DNA of 64,000 nt from Bacillus massilinigeriensis (lineage in GTDB: Bacteria > Bacillota > Bacilli > Bacillales > Cytobacillaceae). Positions within the stretch are counted from its first letter, which is position 1. Each line of letters begins with the position of its first letter. The stretch covers positions 2,489,601 to 2,553,600 of the forward strand of contig NZ_LT630337.1 of NCBI RefSeq assembly GCF_900117315.1, in the 5' to 3' direction. Both the position numbers and the translations under genes were made by a program. Of the stretch, positions 38,078-45,672 are shown in pieces. A model generated the notes under the pieces. That model did not search any database. It saw nothing but the letters and a program-made list of their open reading frames with translations, and had not been told where the DNA came from.

Positions 38078-39907
38078 CTAGCTTAATATCTTCATTTTTG
38101 CTTCAGAAGCCTGACGATCATTTGCTAATTCTACCACCCATTTTCTTATTGCTTCTTTATCTAATATCGAATAGGTAGTAATTATTTTTTCAATCTCTTC
38201 TATATAAATTTCTCTTGACCTACCAATATATATATTTGGGTAAATCTGTTGTTCATATATTTCATCTACATTTAATAATTCTTCGAACATCTTCTCCCCT
38301 GGTCGCATTCCAATATATTGGATTCCTATATCTTCAATATTATTGCCTGATAGTGTGATTAAATTTTTTGCTAAATCGACTATTTTTACGGGTTCCCCCA
38401 TATCCAAGACAAATATCTCTCCACCACGGGCAAGGGCACCTGCTTGTATGACCAGCCTCGATGCTTCTGGAATCGTCATAAAGTAGCGAACCATGTCTGG
38501 ATGTGTTACCGTAACAGGACCACCTTTTTCAATTTGCTTAGTAAATAACGGGATAACACTTCCCCTGCTCCCGAGTACATTTCCAAATCGAACTGCCACA
38601 AATTTTGTTTCACATTGCAAATTGATATGTTGTATAATCATTTCTGCCAGACGTTTTGTTGAACCCATGACACTAGTTGGATTGACTGCTTTGTCACTTG
38701 AAATCATAACAAACGTCTTTACATTGGCCATTTTTGCTGCATTTGCCACATTCTTTGTTCCAATAATATTGTTTTTTATTGCCTCCTCTGGATTCCTTTC
38801 CATCAGTGGCACATGTTTATGTGCAGCTGCATGATAAACAACATCTGGCAGATATGTATTCATGATTGATATCATTTTTTCTGAATCTTGTATGTCAGCA
38901 ATTTCGGGTAGAAACTCAATATTTGTATGCTTATATTTTTCTTTTAATTCCATTTCGATATTATATATGCTATTTTCACCATGACCTAGAAGGATAAGTT
39001 TCTTAGGATTGAAATTGGATATCTGTCGACATATTTCTGAGCCAATCGATCCCCCAGCACCTGTTACTAAAATCACTTGATTTGTTACGTATTCTTTAAT
39101 GCCGATGTTATCTAATTTAACGGGCTCTCTCCCAAGTAAATCTTCCACCTTAACATCGCGTAATTTATTGACCGTTAACTTACCTATTAATAAATCCTCG
39201 AAATGTGGCAGTATCTGTGTTTTGGCTTTAGTCTTTGCACATTCCTGGAAAATGAAATTAAGTTCCTTCCTATTTAACGATGGAATAGCAATGATAATAT
39301 GCTGTATATTCATATCATGAACAATATCAGATATGTTTTCTTTTCCACCAACTACAGGTATCCCTAAAATATCTAAATTTTGTTTTCTTTTACTATCATC
39401 TATAAATGCTACTGGCAGTAGTTCAGATTTATTCCTTCTTTTTAATAATTGTCGTGCAACCATGGTACCGGCCGATCCAGCACCTACAATTAACGTTCTT
39501 TTTTTGTTTAAATCCCTGAATAATACCTGATCACGAAATACTCTCCAACAAAATCTCGATCCTCCAATCGACAACATATGTAAAAGCCAAGTCACTATGA
39601 GCAGTCGATAGTATATTTCTTCAAAAGCAATTTGTTGAATGAGGGCAGCAGTTACAATACTGGCAGTAACCGTTTTAAAAATAATTGCTAATTCTCCGAT
39701 ACTCGCATATTCCCATGCCTTTTTATATAAATGAAAATGGATGGAAAATATATAATGGCTCGTTATTATTGCAATACTGCTTATCATAATAGAATAAGTC
39801 ATAAAATGAGTAGCTCCATCAACAAGGAACCGTCCAATAAATATACAGGTAAAGATAATGAAAGTATCAATAATTAGAAAAAGTGAAAATCTCTGACGAT
39901 AAGTCAC
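38078..39907 (-). CDS. epsC: Membrane-anchored UDP-GlcNAc 4,6-dehydratase (EpsC/PglF type)
   Basis: A 609-residue protein with four N-terminal helices, a CoA-binding-like Rossmann domain ([20 protein letters not shown]), and a C-terminal dehydratase domain: [57 protein letters not shown] and [17 protein letters not shown]. It is the first gene of the exopolysaccharide operon and makes the 4-keto-6-deoxy sugar for EpsN. The start is GTG with GGAGG 7 bases upstream. Confidence 0.94.
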   Translation of the reverse strand: MTYRQRFSLFLIIDTFIIFTCIFIGRFLVDGATHFMTYSIMISSIAIITSHYIFSIHFHLYKKAWEYASIGELAIIFKTVTASIVTAALIQQIAFEEIYYRLLIVTWLLHMLSIGGSRFCWRVFRDQVLFRDLNKKRTLIVGAGSAGTMVARQLLKRRNKSELLPVAFIDDSKRKQNLDILGIPVVGGKENISDIVHDMNIQHIIIAIPSLNRKELNFIFQECAKTKAKTQILPHFEDLLIGKLTVNKLRDVKVEDLLGREPVKLDNIGIKEYVTNQVILVTGAGGSIGSEICRQISNFNPKKLILLGHGENSIYNIEMELKEKYKHTNIEFLPEIADIQDSEKMISIMNTYLPDVVYHAAAHKHVPLMERNPEEAIKNNIIGTKNVANAAKMANVKTFVMISSDKAVNPTSVMGSTKRLAEMIIQHINLQCETKFVAVRFGNVLGSRGSVIPLFTKQIEKGGPVTVTHPDMVRYFMTIPEASRLVIQAGALARGGEIFVLDMGEPVKIVDLAKNLITLSGNNIEDIGIQYIGMRPGEKMFEELLNVDEIYEQQIYPNIYIGRSREIYIEEIEKIITTYSILDKEAIRKWVVELANDRQASEAKMKILS

Positions 39908-39959
39908 CTACCTTCCTCCCTTTCTTGTATCTAATAAATAAAAATATTTTATTGTTTAT

Positions 39960-40017
39960 TTTAAAAATAAAGGAATAAATTGGGGAATTTATGCTTATTC
40001 ATTCCTTTATTTTTAAA
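39960..40017 (-). terminator. Hairpin between the eps leader RNA and epsC
   Basis: A 17-bp exact inverted repeat (39960-39976 and 40001-40017) around a 24-base loop, lying between the putative EAR element and the epsC-like start. The 3' arm on the minus strand ends in TTTATTTTT, so it can act as an AU-rich intrinsic terminator. It would be a natural target for EAR-mediated antitermination, or an RNA-stability element. Confidence 0.6.
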
Positions 40018-40020
40018 TAT

Positions 40021-40136
40021 GGGGCATTCAACCCCTCCTCACACCACACTATCGACGACTTGCGTCTAAGGTCGTAAAACCCACAGCATGGTCGAGTGCC
40101 TCTTTTGATATAGGCAAAGAGACATCACCTAAGATA
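40021..40136 (-). ncRNA. Candidate eps-associated RNA (EAR) leader element
   Basis: This stretch is much more GC-balanced than its AT-rich surroundings and can form several helices on the minus strand: GGGG/CCCC at 40021-40035, CACTCGAC (40091-40098) with GTCG-AT-AGTG (40047-40056), ACGAC/GTCGT nested within, and CTCTTT/AAAGAG near 40100-40122. Position is diagnostic: directly upstream of epsC, where EAR, a processive antiterminator RNA of Bacillales, is found. I could not align it to the Rfam epsC model, so the call rests on position and structure. Confidence 0.65.
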
Positions 40137-40147
40137 AAGAATGTCTA

Positions 40148-40179
40148 TTATAACGAAATATATGTTCTTCATATAGAAC
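40148..40179 (-). promoter_or_regulatory. Main eps promoter with SinR-type box over the -35 region
   Basis: On the minus strand TATAAT (40148-40153) is preceded after 10 bases by a 16-bp box, plus-strand GTTCTTCATATAGAAC (40164-40179). No TTGACA-like -35 is seen; the box occupies that place. Transcription would begin near 40141 and run into the EAR candidate. The arrangement is that expected of a promoter silenced by SinR. Confidence 0.72.
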
Positions 40180-40236
40180 AGCGAGGGTAAAAAAATTCGT
40201 CCAATATATTTGTATTCTCTAATCTCAAACAAGGAT

Positions 40237-40252
40237 GTTCTATATTAAGAAC
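40237..40252. promoter_or_regulatory. SinR-type box 2
   Basis: GTTCTATATTAAGAAC, with exact GTTCT/AGAAC ends. Its centre is 73 bp from box 1, close to seven helical turns, so the two boxes could face the same side of the DNA and be bridged by SinR tetramers. Confidence 0.68.
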
Positions 40253-40350
40253 GGAATATGTAAAAAAATATTGAAATATTTTAAATTATGATATTATGTT
40301 CAAGTTTTGTCGTATATCATCTGGAAAAATCTGCTTGTAATCTAATATTA

Positions 40351-40366
40351 ATTCTATATAAAGAAC
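40351..40366. promoter_or_regulatory. SinR-type box 3
   Basis: ATTCTATATAAAGAAC, with one complete AAAGAAC half-site and a one-mismatch partner. Its centre is 114 bp from box 2, about eleven helical turns. It lies between the eps promoter and the lrgB-like gene, with no other promoter clearly attached. Confidence 0.62.
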
Positions 40367-40421
40367 AAGTCAATATAAATTTTCCTATTTTTTTGAAATT
40401 TTTGTAACTAAGTATCTATTT

Positions 40422-40450
40422 CGGAGACTTATTTTGTAAACAAGTCTCCG
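40422..40450. terminator. Hairpin downstream of the lrgB-like gene
   Basis: A 9-bp exact inverted repeat CGGAGACTT / AAGTCTCCG with an 11-base loop. It lies 60 bases past the lrgB-like stop and upstream of the eps control region. The T-run after it on the minus strand is poor, so termination strength is uncertain; it may insulate the two loci. Confidence 0.5.
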
Positions 40451-40511
40451 TCTAATTTACTAGAAAAGTATAATTTGTGATAGGCAGTCTATATTAGTAT
40501 TCTATTTTATT

Positions 40512-41204
40512 TTATAGGTGAAACAACCAAACAAATAAAGGTCCCACAACTGAACCTATAATGGCACTTAATGTCATAGAAACAGAGCTCATGGAAGCCG
40601 TTAATTCACCATATTCAAAGGCCTTTGATGTACCAAATGCATGGGAGGCACTTCCAAACCCAATTCCCTTCCCTAGGTCACTTTGAATATTCGCCCATTT
40701 GATCACCAATGGTCCCAAAATAGTTCCAGTGAATCCTGCAATCATTACAAATGCAACCGTCAAGGATGGAATTCCTCCAATTCCAGATGATACCTGTATG
40801 GCTATAGGGGTTGTCAATGATTTTGGCACTAGTGATAATATATGGGCACGTTCTAGTCCAAAAACAATAGAAAATAAAAAACCGCTCAATAAAGCGGCTA
40901 CCAAACCTATAATTACACCACCTAAGATTGGTGCAATATGGGATATTAATACTTGACGTTGCTTATATAAAGGATAAGCCAACGCAACAACCGCAGGACC
41001 TAAAAAGGATTGAATATATTTTCCACCTACCATAAAGTCATGATAGGAATGGTGACTGATGATTATTAAAATAATAATGATAACTGTCGTTGGTAATAAT
41101 GGCATGAAGAATGGCGAAGGATACTTCATATACAATATCCGCATAGATAAATAAATCATCACAGTTATTAAGATAATTATGAATGCGTAAAATTCTTGCT
41201 GCAT
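40512..41204 (-). CDS. lrgB: LrgB/CidB-family membrane protein
   Basis: A 230-residue membrane protein with six or seven helices and LrgB hallmarks: FLGPAVVALAYPLYKQR, LSLVPKSLTTPIAIQVS, GIGGIPSLTVAFVMIAGFTG and GSASHAFGTSKAFEYGE. LrgAB-type proteins act in murein hydrolase control, pyruvate uptake or glycolate export, depending on species. It overlaps the lrgA-like gene by 28 bases. Neighbouring the eps promoter, it may tie lysis or eDNA release to biofilm growth (inference). Confidence 0.92.
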   Translation of the reverse strand: MQQEFYAFIIILITVMIYLSMRILYMKYPSPFFMPLLPTTVIIIILIIISHHSYHDFMVGGKYIQSFLGPAVVALAYPLYKQRQVLISHIAPILGGVIIGLVAALLSGFLFSIVFGLERAHILSLVPKSLTTPIAIQVSSGIGGIPSLTVAFVMIAGFTGTILGPLVIKWANIQSDLGKGIGFGSASHAFGTSKAFEYGELTASMSSVSMTLSAIIGSVVGPLFVWLFHL

Positions 41205-41578
41205 TCCAACTCCTCCCTTCTCTTAAGCGCCTTTCTCTCTAAAAATTGACTCGTTTTACCAGCTGCAATCATAGTGATTATCGTACTAGCGATAACAATT
41301 AGGATCAATAACCCACCTTGCAAAGAAAGAAGAGAAGGATGATTCATAATTCCAACTGAAGCAGGAATGAAAAACAAAGGCAAAAAGGCTAAAATAAAAC
41401 CCGCTCCATCTTCAACCCACTTCTCAGGAATGATCTTACTCCAGAGACAAATCAATAACAAGATAAAACCGATGATACTTCCCGGTAATGGAATATGAAG
41501 TTGCTTATGTAGCCATTCTCCTATGAATGAAATGATAAAAAGGAAAAAAATTTGTAAAATGATTCTTATTATTTTCAT
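41177..41578 (-). CDS. lrgA: LrgA/CidA-family holin-like protein
   Basis: A 133-residue protein with four helices: FIGEWLHKQLHIPLPGSIIG, then LLLICLWSKIIPEKWVEDGA and FIPASVGIMNH. This is the small partner of the LrgB-like protein. A single AAAGAAC sequence (41598-41604) lies 20 bases before its start, matching a SinR half-box but without a palindromic partner. Confidence 0.92.
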   Translation of the reverse strand: MKIIRIILQIFFLFIISFIGEWLHKQLHIPLPGSIIGFILLLICLWSKIIPEKWVEDGAGFILAFLPLFFIPASVGIMNHPSLLSLQGGLLILIVIASTIITMIAAGKTSQFLERKALKRREELECSKNFTHS

Positions 41579-41759
41579 GGCTTTTCTTGCCCTATTTAAA
41601 GAACAGATACCCCTCTTTCTATGAAAATATGATATAAAACCTATTAATGAATAGGCAAATCAATAAGTATTTTTCCATTTTATCATATCTCGAATATTTT
41701 GGATAAACTTTCTATTTTTGAAAATATGATTCTAGGGCTTATTTTCCTCCAAACTGAAA

Positions 41760-42608
41760 CTAATAGATTTTACCTTGGCGAATCCATTTTGTAGCAACCC
41801 ACTTCTCGCCTTTTACAACAGGGACACTGCTATGCACGGACATACGATCCACTTGACCCTTGCTATTCCCATAATGGAAGTATACGGCAGTACCTTTTTT
41901 AGGGGTGATAGAAAGACCAATCTTCGGAAAAATCGTTTCACCGCCGGCTTCAACATCATTTAAATATATGAGCACAGTCCCAACTCTTTGCCCACCCTTA
42001 TTCATATCAACCTTATTTGGAGGGAAGTAATCAAAATGTGGCTTATATTCCTCTCCTATTCGATAATGGAGCACCTGAAGTCCTTCACCATTTGGAAGGG
42101 GATGATCTGTCATTTCAGCAATCCTGTTTTCAATTCTTGTAATGAGGGGATTTTCATTAATCCCATAATATGTACCCTCGCTCGTTCTTCCTGGTACTTG
42201 AATTTCCTTCCCTGTATCGGAATCAATAATAGTTGAAGGCAACAGACGATTTCTTGAAAGGGAAATTAGTTCATCACATTCCTCGCCGCTCAATACATTG
42301 TCCAGGTAAGTAATAAACGGCCTTTCAACTCTCATCAATACTTTAATATCTCGGTCACTTGTATGAATCATTTTCCCCTTACAATAAATGGGAGGGTGTT
42401 CATAAACATATGGACTATGTACTTTTTCATTTGTATTAATCGTTTGATTGCTAACTATTCTCAATAAGGTAGAGTAGGAAAAATTAGCCTCAAAACCTTT
42501 TTTTATCATCGCTTCGACAATTGATTCCGGATTTGCACCATTTGTTAATGTTTGGACAATCCAGTCCTTTAGTTCATTTGAAATGTGAGTGATCTTTATT
42601 TTTTCCAT
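41760..42608 (-). CDS. Prolyl 4-hydroxylase-like 2-oxoglutarate/Fe(II) dioxygenase
   Basis: About 282 residues. The double-stranded beta-helix carries the iron triad: His and Asp in YKPHFDYFPP and the distal His in MSVHSSVPVVKGEKW, where Lys binds 2-oxoglutarate. Further landmarks are VPGRTSEGTYY and LIYLNDVEAGGETIFPKIG. The N-terminal 80 residues are a helical extension as in Bacillus anthracis-type P4H. The ATG at 42606-42608 has AAGGAG 9 bases upstream. The adjacent upstream gene encodes a Pro/Tyr-rich protein that could be a substrate. Confidence 0.92.
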   Translation of the reverse strand: MEKIKITHISNELKDWIVQTLTNGANPESIVEAMIKKGFEANFSYSTLLRIVSNQTINTNEKVHSPYVYEHPPIYCKGKMIHTSDRDIKVLMRVERPFITYLDNVLSGEECDELISLSRNRLLPSTIIDSDTGKEIQVPGRTSEGTYYGINENPLITRIENRIAEMTDHPLPNGEGLQVLHYRIGEEYKPHFDYFPPNKVDMNKGGQRVGTVLIYLNDVEAGGETIFPKIGLSITPKKGTAVYFHYGNSKGQVDRMSVHSSVPVVKGEKWVATKWIRQGKIY

Positions 42609-42725
42609 CAACATCTTCTCCTTGCGATTGAAATCAAAGTAAGACAGAAAGGGATCCCCTCCCTCCACTGTCTCACTTTTCCATTATTAATTAATAAAAC
42701 TATTTTCTCGAGCCACCATTAACCT

Positions 42726-43010
42726 TTAATAATAAGGGTATCCTCCATATGGATATGGTGTTGGTGTTGAATATGGGTATGTCGGATATGGATAAGAGTA
42801 AGGATATGCACCGTATCCTACTCCCGGTGAAGTAATCGCTCCAGCCGTCAAGCCTCCAAGTAAACCTCCAACAAATGGTGCACCAAGTCCACCATAATGT
42901 CCTCCGTGGTGTCCCCAATGGTGTCCGCCATGATATCCACCGTGGTGGCCGCCATGATATCCACCGTGGTGACCTCCATGGTGTCCGCCATGCACTGGTC
43001 TATAATCCAT
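42726..43010 (-). CDS. His/Gly-rich repeat protein with Pro/Tyr tail (possible spore-coat or surface protein)
   Basis: About 94 residues of low complexity. Residues 6-45 are repeats of HGGHHGG and HGGYHGG, which could bind metal ions. A small apolar, glycine-rich middle (FVGGLLGGLTAGAIT) follows, then a tail of PYSYPYPTYPYS type. No signal peptide. Similar compositions occur in spore-coat proteins such as CotH/YeeK-like ones, but I do not recognise a family. The ATG at 43008-43010 has GGGAG upstream; a GTG at 43022 is possible. It precedes the prolyl hydroxylase gene by 117 bases on the same strand. Confidence 0.75.
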   Translation of the reverse strand: MDYRPVHGGHHGGHHGGYHGGHHGGYHGGHHWGHHGGHYGGLGAPFVGGLLGGLTAGAITSPGVGYGAYPYSYPYPTYPYSTPTPYPYGGYPYY

Positions 43011-43259
43011 CACACTACTCACTCCCTATCCTAAGTTTTCTTTGCATACTTCACCTTATGCAGGATAGTAGTCCAAGGAATGGGCGCAACATTTGTCTAA
43101 ATCAGAATCTTTCCTTTATTCATTATAATATAACATAATATTTTCTAGCCTTCGATACCCTCATCTCCTTAGTATTTTTGACTTTTGTTTCTAAGATGGT
43201 ATAATTTGTAAGCAAGCATAATAATGTAAAAAATTTACATATGTAAAAGGAGCGAAACC

Positions 43260-43679
43260 ATGGCTATTGAAATCTATATGATTTTTAACGGAAATTGTCG
43301 GGAAGCTGTCGAATATTACTCACAGGTTTTTAAAACAGAGGAACCAAAAATTATGACCTTTGGGGATTCACCACAAAATCCTGAATATCCTTTACCAGAA
43401 GATGCAAAAAATTTAGTTATGCATGCAAATTTAACAATTGGAGATCGAACGATCATGTTCTCAGATACATTTCCAGGCTCTCCATTTGTTCAGGGAAATA
43501 ATATTTCCCTCACATATATGAGCAAGGATATAGACGATATTAAATCAGTGTTCAATAAATTGAAAGATGGCGGGAAGGTCGAGATGGATTTGCAAGAGAC
43601 TTTCTGGAGCAAATGCTACGGCAATCTAACCGACAAATTCGGAATCCATTGGCAAGTTAGTCTTGAGTCAGAGCAATAA
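43260..43679 (+). CDS. VOC-family (PhnB-like glyoxalase fold) protein
   Basis: A 139-residue protein of the PhnB-type VOC group: YMIFNGNCREAVEYYSQVFK, GDSPQNPEYPLP, NLVMHANLTIGDRTIMFSD, TFWSKCYGNLTDKFGIHWQV. Members have varied or unknown substrates. It has an AAAGGAG site and ends in a strong terminator. Confidence 0.92.
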   Translation: MAIEIYMIFNGNCREAVEYYSQVFKTEEPKIMTFGDSPQNPEYPLPEDAKNLVMHANLTIGDRTIMFSDTFPGSPFVQGNNISLTYMSKDIDDIKSVFNKLKDGGKVEMDLQETFWSKCYGNLTDKFGIHWQVSLESEQ

Positions 43680-43731
43680 TGAACCAGAAAGCCAAACCTT
43701 GTGGGTTTGGCTTTCTGGTTCATTATTTTTG
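43678..43731 (+). terminator. Strong intrinsic terminator of the VOC gene
   Basis: A 21-bp exact inverted repeat (43678-43698 and 43704-43724) with a 5-base loop and a following T-run. The first arm begins in the stop codon. Confidence 0.92.
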
Positions 43732-43831
43732 TCTTTCATTAGCTCGATGAAAGACAATTTTGCTTGAATAACGATTTTTGCCCTCAATTAACCCAATGAA
43801 AGACAATATCTACACCTGTCAAACGATTTTT
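43731..43831. repeat. Short imperfect direct and inverted repeats between VOC and hutH
   Basis: ATGAAAGACAAT occurs at 43747-43758 and 43796-43807, each followed 11-14 bases later by AACGATTTTT (43770-43779 and 43822-43831). The first copy also pairs with GTCTTTCAT at 43731-43739 to form a 9-bp hairpin. Noncoding; origin unknown, perhaps a remnant of a dispersed repeat. Confidence 0.55.
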
Positions 43832-43873
43832 CGAGAGTATTCTGTTGATCATTGTTACTCTTCTTTTTTTACT

Positions 43874-45373
43874 TCAATAGTTCATTTCTACAGAAAATTC
43901 ATCCTTTAACCATTTTTCTGCCTTGAATACATCATTTGAAAAGACTCTGTCCTTTTCTATCGAAGGAATTCTCTTCCTCCCTTCCTCATACACCTTTTTC
44001 GTGATTGGTGCCATTTTTTCAATTCCTCTTAACTCCACAGCCTGCATAGCACATATGGATTCAATGGCTAGTACTTTTCTTGCATTTGTTATTATTTCGT
44101 AAGCATGACGGGCGGCAATCGTCCCCATGCTTACATGATCCTCTTGATTCGCAGAGGATGGGATGGAGTCAACGCTTGCTGGATGGGCTAGGGTTTTATT
44201 TTCGGAAACTAGAGAAGCGGCACAATATTGTAATATCATCACACCTGATTGAAGACCTGGCTTCACGCTTAAAAATGGAGGTAAATCATTTAGCTGAGGA
44301 TTGACAAGTCGCTCAATTCTACGTTCTGAAATACTTGCTAATTCTGCCATAGCTATACCTAAAAAATCCATTGCGAAGGCAATCGGTTGACCGTGAAAGT
44401 TTCCCCCAGAAATGACATTTTTTCCGTCGTCAAAAATTAACGGATTATCTGTTGCCGCATTCATTTCGATTTCTAGCTTTTCTTTTACATAATTTAGTGT
44501 CTGCCATACGGCTCCATGCACCTGAGGAATGCAGCGAAGAGAATAGGCATCCTGAACTCTTATTTCCCCTTGCTTTGTCGTAAGCTTGCTATCCTTCAAT
44601 AGCTCACGCATACGTTTTGCAACGGCGATTTGTTCCGGATATCCACGTGCAGTATGAACCTTCTCATCAAATGCATCAATAATCCCGTTAAGCCCTTCCA
44701 TTGTCATCGCACTTATGGCTTCTGATTGAAAAGCAAGCTTTTCCGCTTCTAAATAGGCAATTACACCCATTGCCGTCATTGCTTGCGTTCCATTGATTAA
44801 AGCTAGCCCCTCTTTTGCTGTTAAGGTAATCGGGTTAATTCCTTCTGTCTTTAAAGCAACATTTGCTGGAATTCTCTCATTCTTGTAAAATACCTCACCT
44901 TCACCAAGTAGTGGGAGAACCAGATGGGCTAATGGTGCTAAATCACCGCTGGCACCAAGTGACCCTTGCCGAGGAACGACTGGATGTATTTTTGCATTCA
45001 CTAGCTGAAGCAGCCTTTCAATGACTATTTTTCTTACGCCTGAATATCCTTTCAGCAACGCATTTGCCCTTAACACCAACATCGTTCTGGAAACAGACTC
45101 TGGAAAAGGCTCTCCGACTCCACATGCATGGGAATGAATTAAATTCAGTTGTAATTCTTCCACGTCCTTTGGGTCAATCCATATATCACTGAACTTCCCG
45201 AATCCAGTCGTTATTCCGTATACAATCCTATTTTCATTCACAATTTGTTCTACTGCTCTCCTACTTATTTCAACTCGCTTTAATCCTTCGGTCGAGGCAG
45301 CAAGCTTTTGACCGTCAAAAAGAATACTTCTCATGTCCTTCATTGTTAAGGAATGACCTGTCAATATGACCAT
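43874..45373 (-). CDS. hutH: Histidine ammonia-lyase
   Basis: A 499-residue lyase that deaminates histidine to urocanate. The MIO prosthetic group forms from the Ala-Ser-Gly in [16 protein letters not shown]. Also visible are [26 protein letters not shown] and [11 protein letters not shown]. The rest of the hut pathway (hutU, hutI, hutG, hutP) is absent from this window, so the gene stands alone. Its leader holds a promoter, a small ORF and a terminator-like hairpin. Confidence 0.97.
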   Translation of the reverse strand: MVILTGHSLTMKDMRSILFDGQKLAASTEGLKRVEISRRAVEQIVNENRIVYGITTGFGKFSDIWIDPKDVEELQLNLIHSHACGVGEPFPESVSRTMLVLRANALLKGYSGVRKIVIERLLQLVNAKIHPVVPRQGSLGASGDLAPLAHLVLPLLGEGEVFYKNERIPANVALKTEGINPITLTAKEGLALINGTQAMTAMGVIAYLEAEKLAFQSEAISAMTMEGLNGIIDAFDEKVHTARGYPEQIAVAKRMRELLKDSKLTTKQGEIRVQDAYSLRCIPQVHGAVWQTLNYVKEKLEIEMNAATDNPLIFDDGKNVISGGNFHGQPIAFAMDFLGIAMAELASISERRIERLVNPQLNDLPPFLSVKPGLQSGVMILQYCAASLVSENKTLAHPASVDSIPSSANQEDHVSMGTIAARHAYEIITNARKVLAIESICAMQAVELRGIEKMAPITKKVYEEGRKRIPSIEKDRVFSNDVFKAEKWLKDEFSVEMNY

Positions 45374-45418
45374 CGTAATCCCTACCTTCTCACCACTTTA
45401 TCGAACTAAAGGAAATAG

Positions 45419-45470
45419 AAAAAAGGGAGCTATACTAGAAATCTTTTTGATTTCAAAAGTACAGCCCCCC
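45419..45470 (-). terminator. Attenuator-like hairpin in the hutH leader
   Basis: On the minus strand an interrupted stem of about 17 pairs, including G-U pairs, is formed by 45449-45470 with 45425-45443 around a TTTTT/AAAAA loop, and is followed directly by six T residues (45419-45424). It lies between the inferred promoter and hutH, so it can stop transcription before the gene. A small ORF runs into the stem. Confidence 0.7.
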
Positions 45471-45510
45471 TACAGTCCCTATCCATTCGCCAATCAAATA
45501 CCCACTTCAT
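45430..45510 (-). CDS. Possible leader peptide ORF upstream of hutH
   Basis: A 26-codon ORF starting at ATG 45508-45510, with AAGGTGAG 8 bases upstream, begins MKWVFDWRMD and ends KRFLV. Its second half lies within the attenuator stem, so a translating ribosome would open the hairpin. It has two Trp codons near the start and no His codon. It may be chance, but the good ribosome site and overlap are suggestive. Confidence 0.4.
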   Translation of the reverse strand: MKWVFDWRMDRDCRGAVLLKSKRFLV

Positions 45511-45545
45511 AAGCAACACTCACCTTTTTACACGAAAATACTGTC

Positions 45546-45573
45546 TTATTACACCATATGCTTCCTTACTCAA
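45546..45573 (-). promoter_or_regulatory. Probable hutH promoter
   Basis: On the minus strand TTGAGT (45568-45573) and TAATAA (45546-45551) are 16 bases apart. Transcription from here would include the leader ORF and attenuator. The match is moderate. Confidence 0.45.
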
Positions 45574-45608
45574 ACAAATTATTAACTTCTTAAAAAACTT
45601 TTCAAATG

Positions 45609-45645
45609 AAAAAAACACATAAAAATACACTTTTCATGTGTTTTT
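45609..45645 (-). terminator. Terminator of the ABC permease gene
   Basis: AAAAACACAT and ATGTGTTTTT pair around a 15-base loop, with a T-run on the minus strand, just after the permease stop codon. Confidence 0.75.
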
Positions 45646-45672
45646 CTCATACTTTTTATATTACTTTGTTCG

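Noticed and set aside
38493-38834. A 113-codon plus-strand open frame inside epsC
   Set aside because: Antisense to a highly conserved dehydratase domain, without ribosome site or recognisable protein features.
42875-43138. An 87-codon plus-strand frame across the His/Gly-rich gene
   Set aside because: It is the antisense reading of the repeat region (valine-, histidine- and arginine-rich) and extends into noncoding DNA. The minus-strand reading has the ribosome site and coherent repeats.
45374-45672. HutP-type UAG repeat binding site in the hutH leader
   Set aside because: I looked for NAG triplets spaced by four bases and found none in a convincing series.
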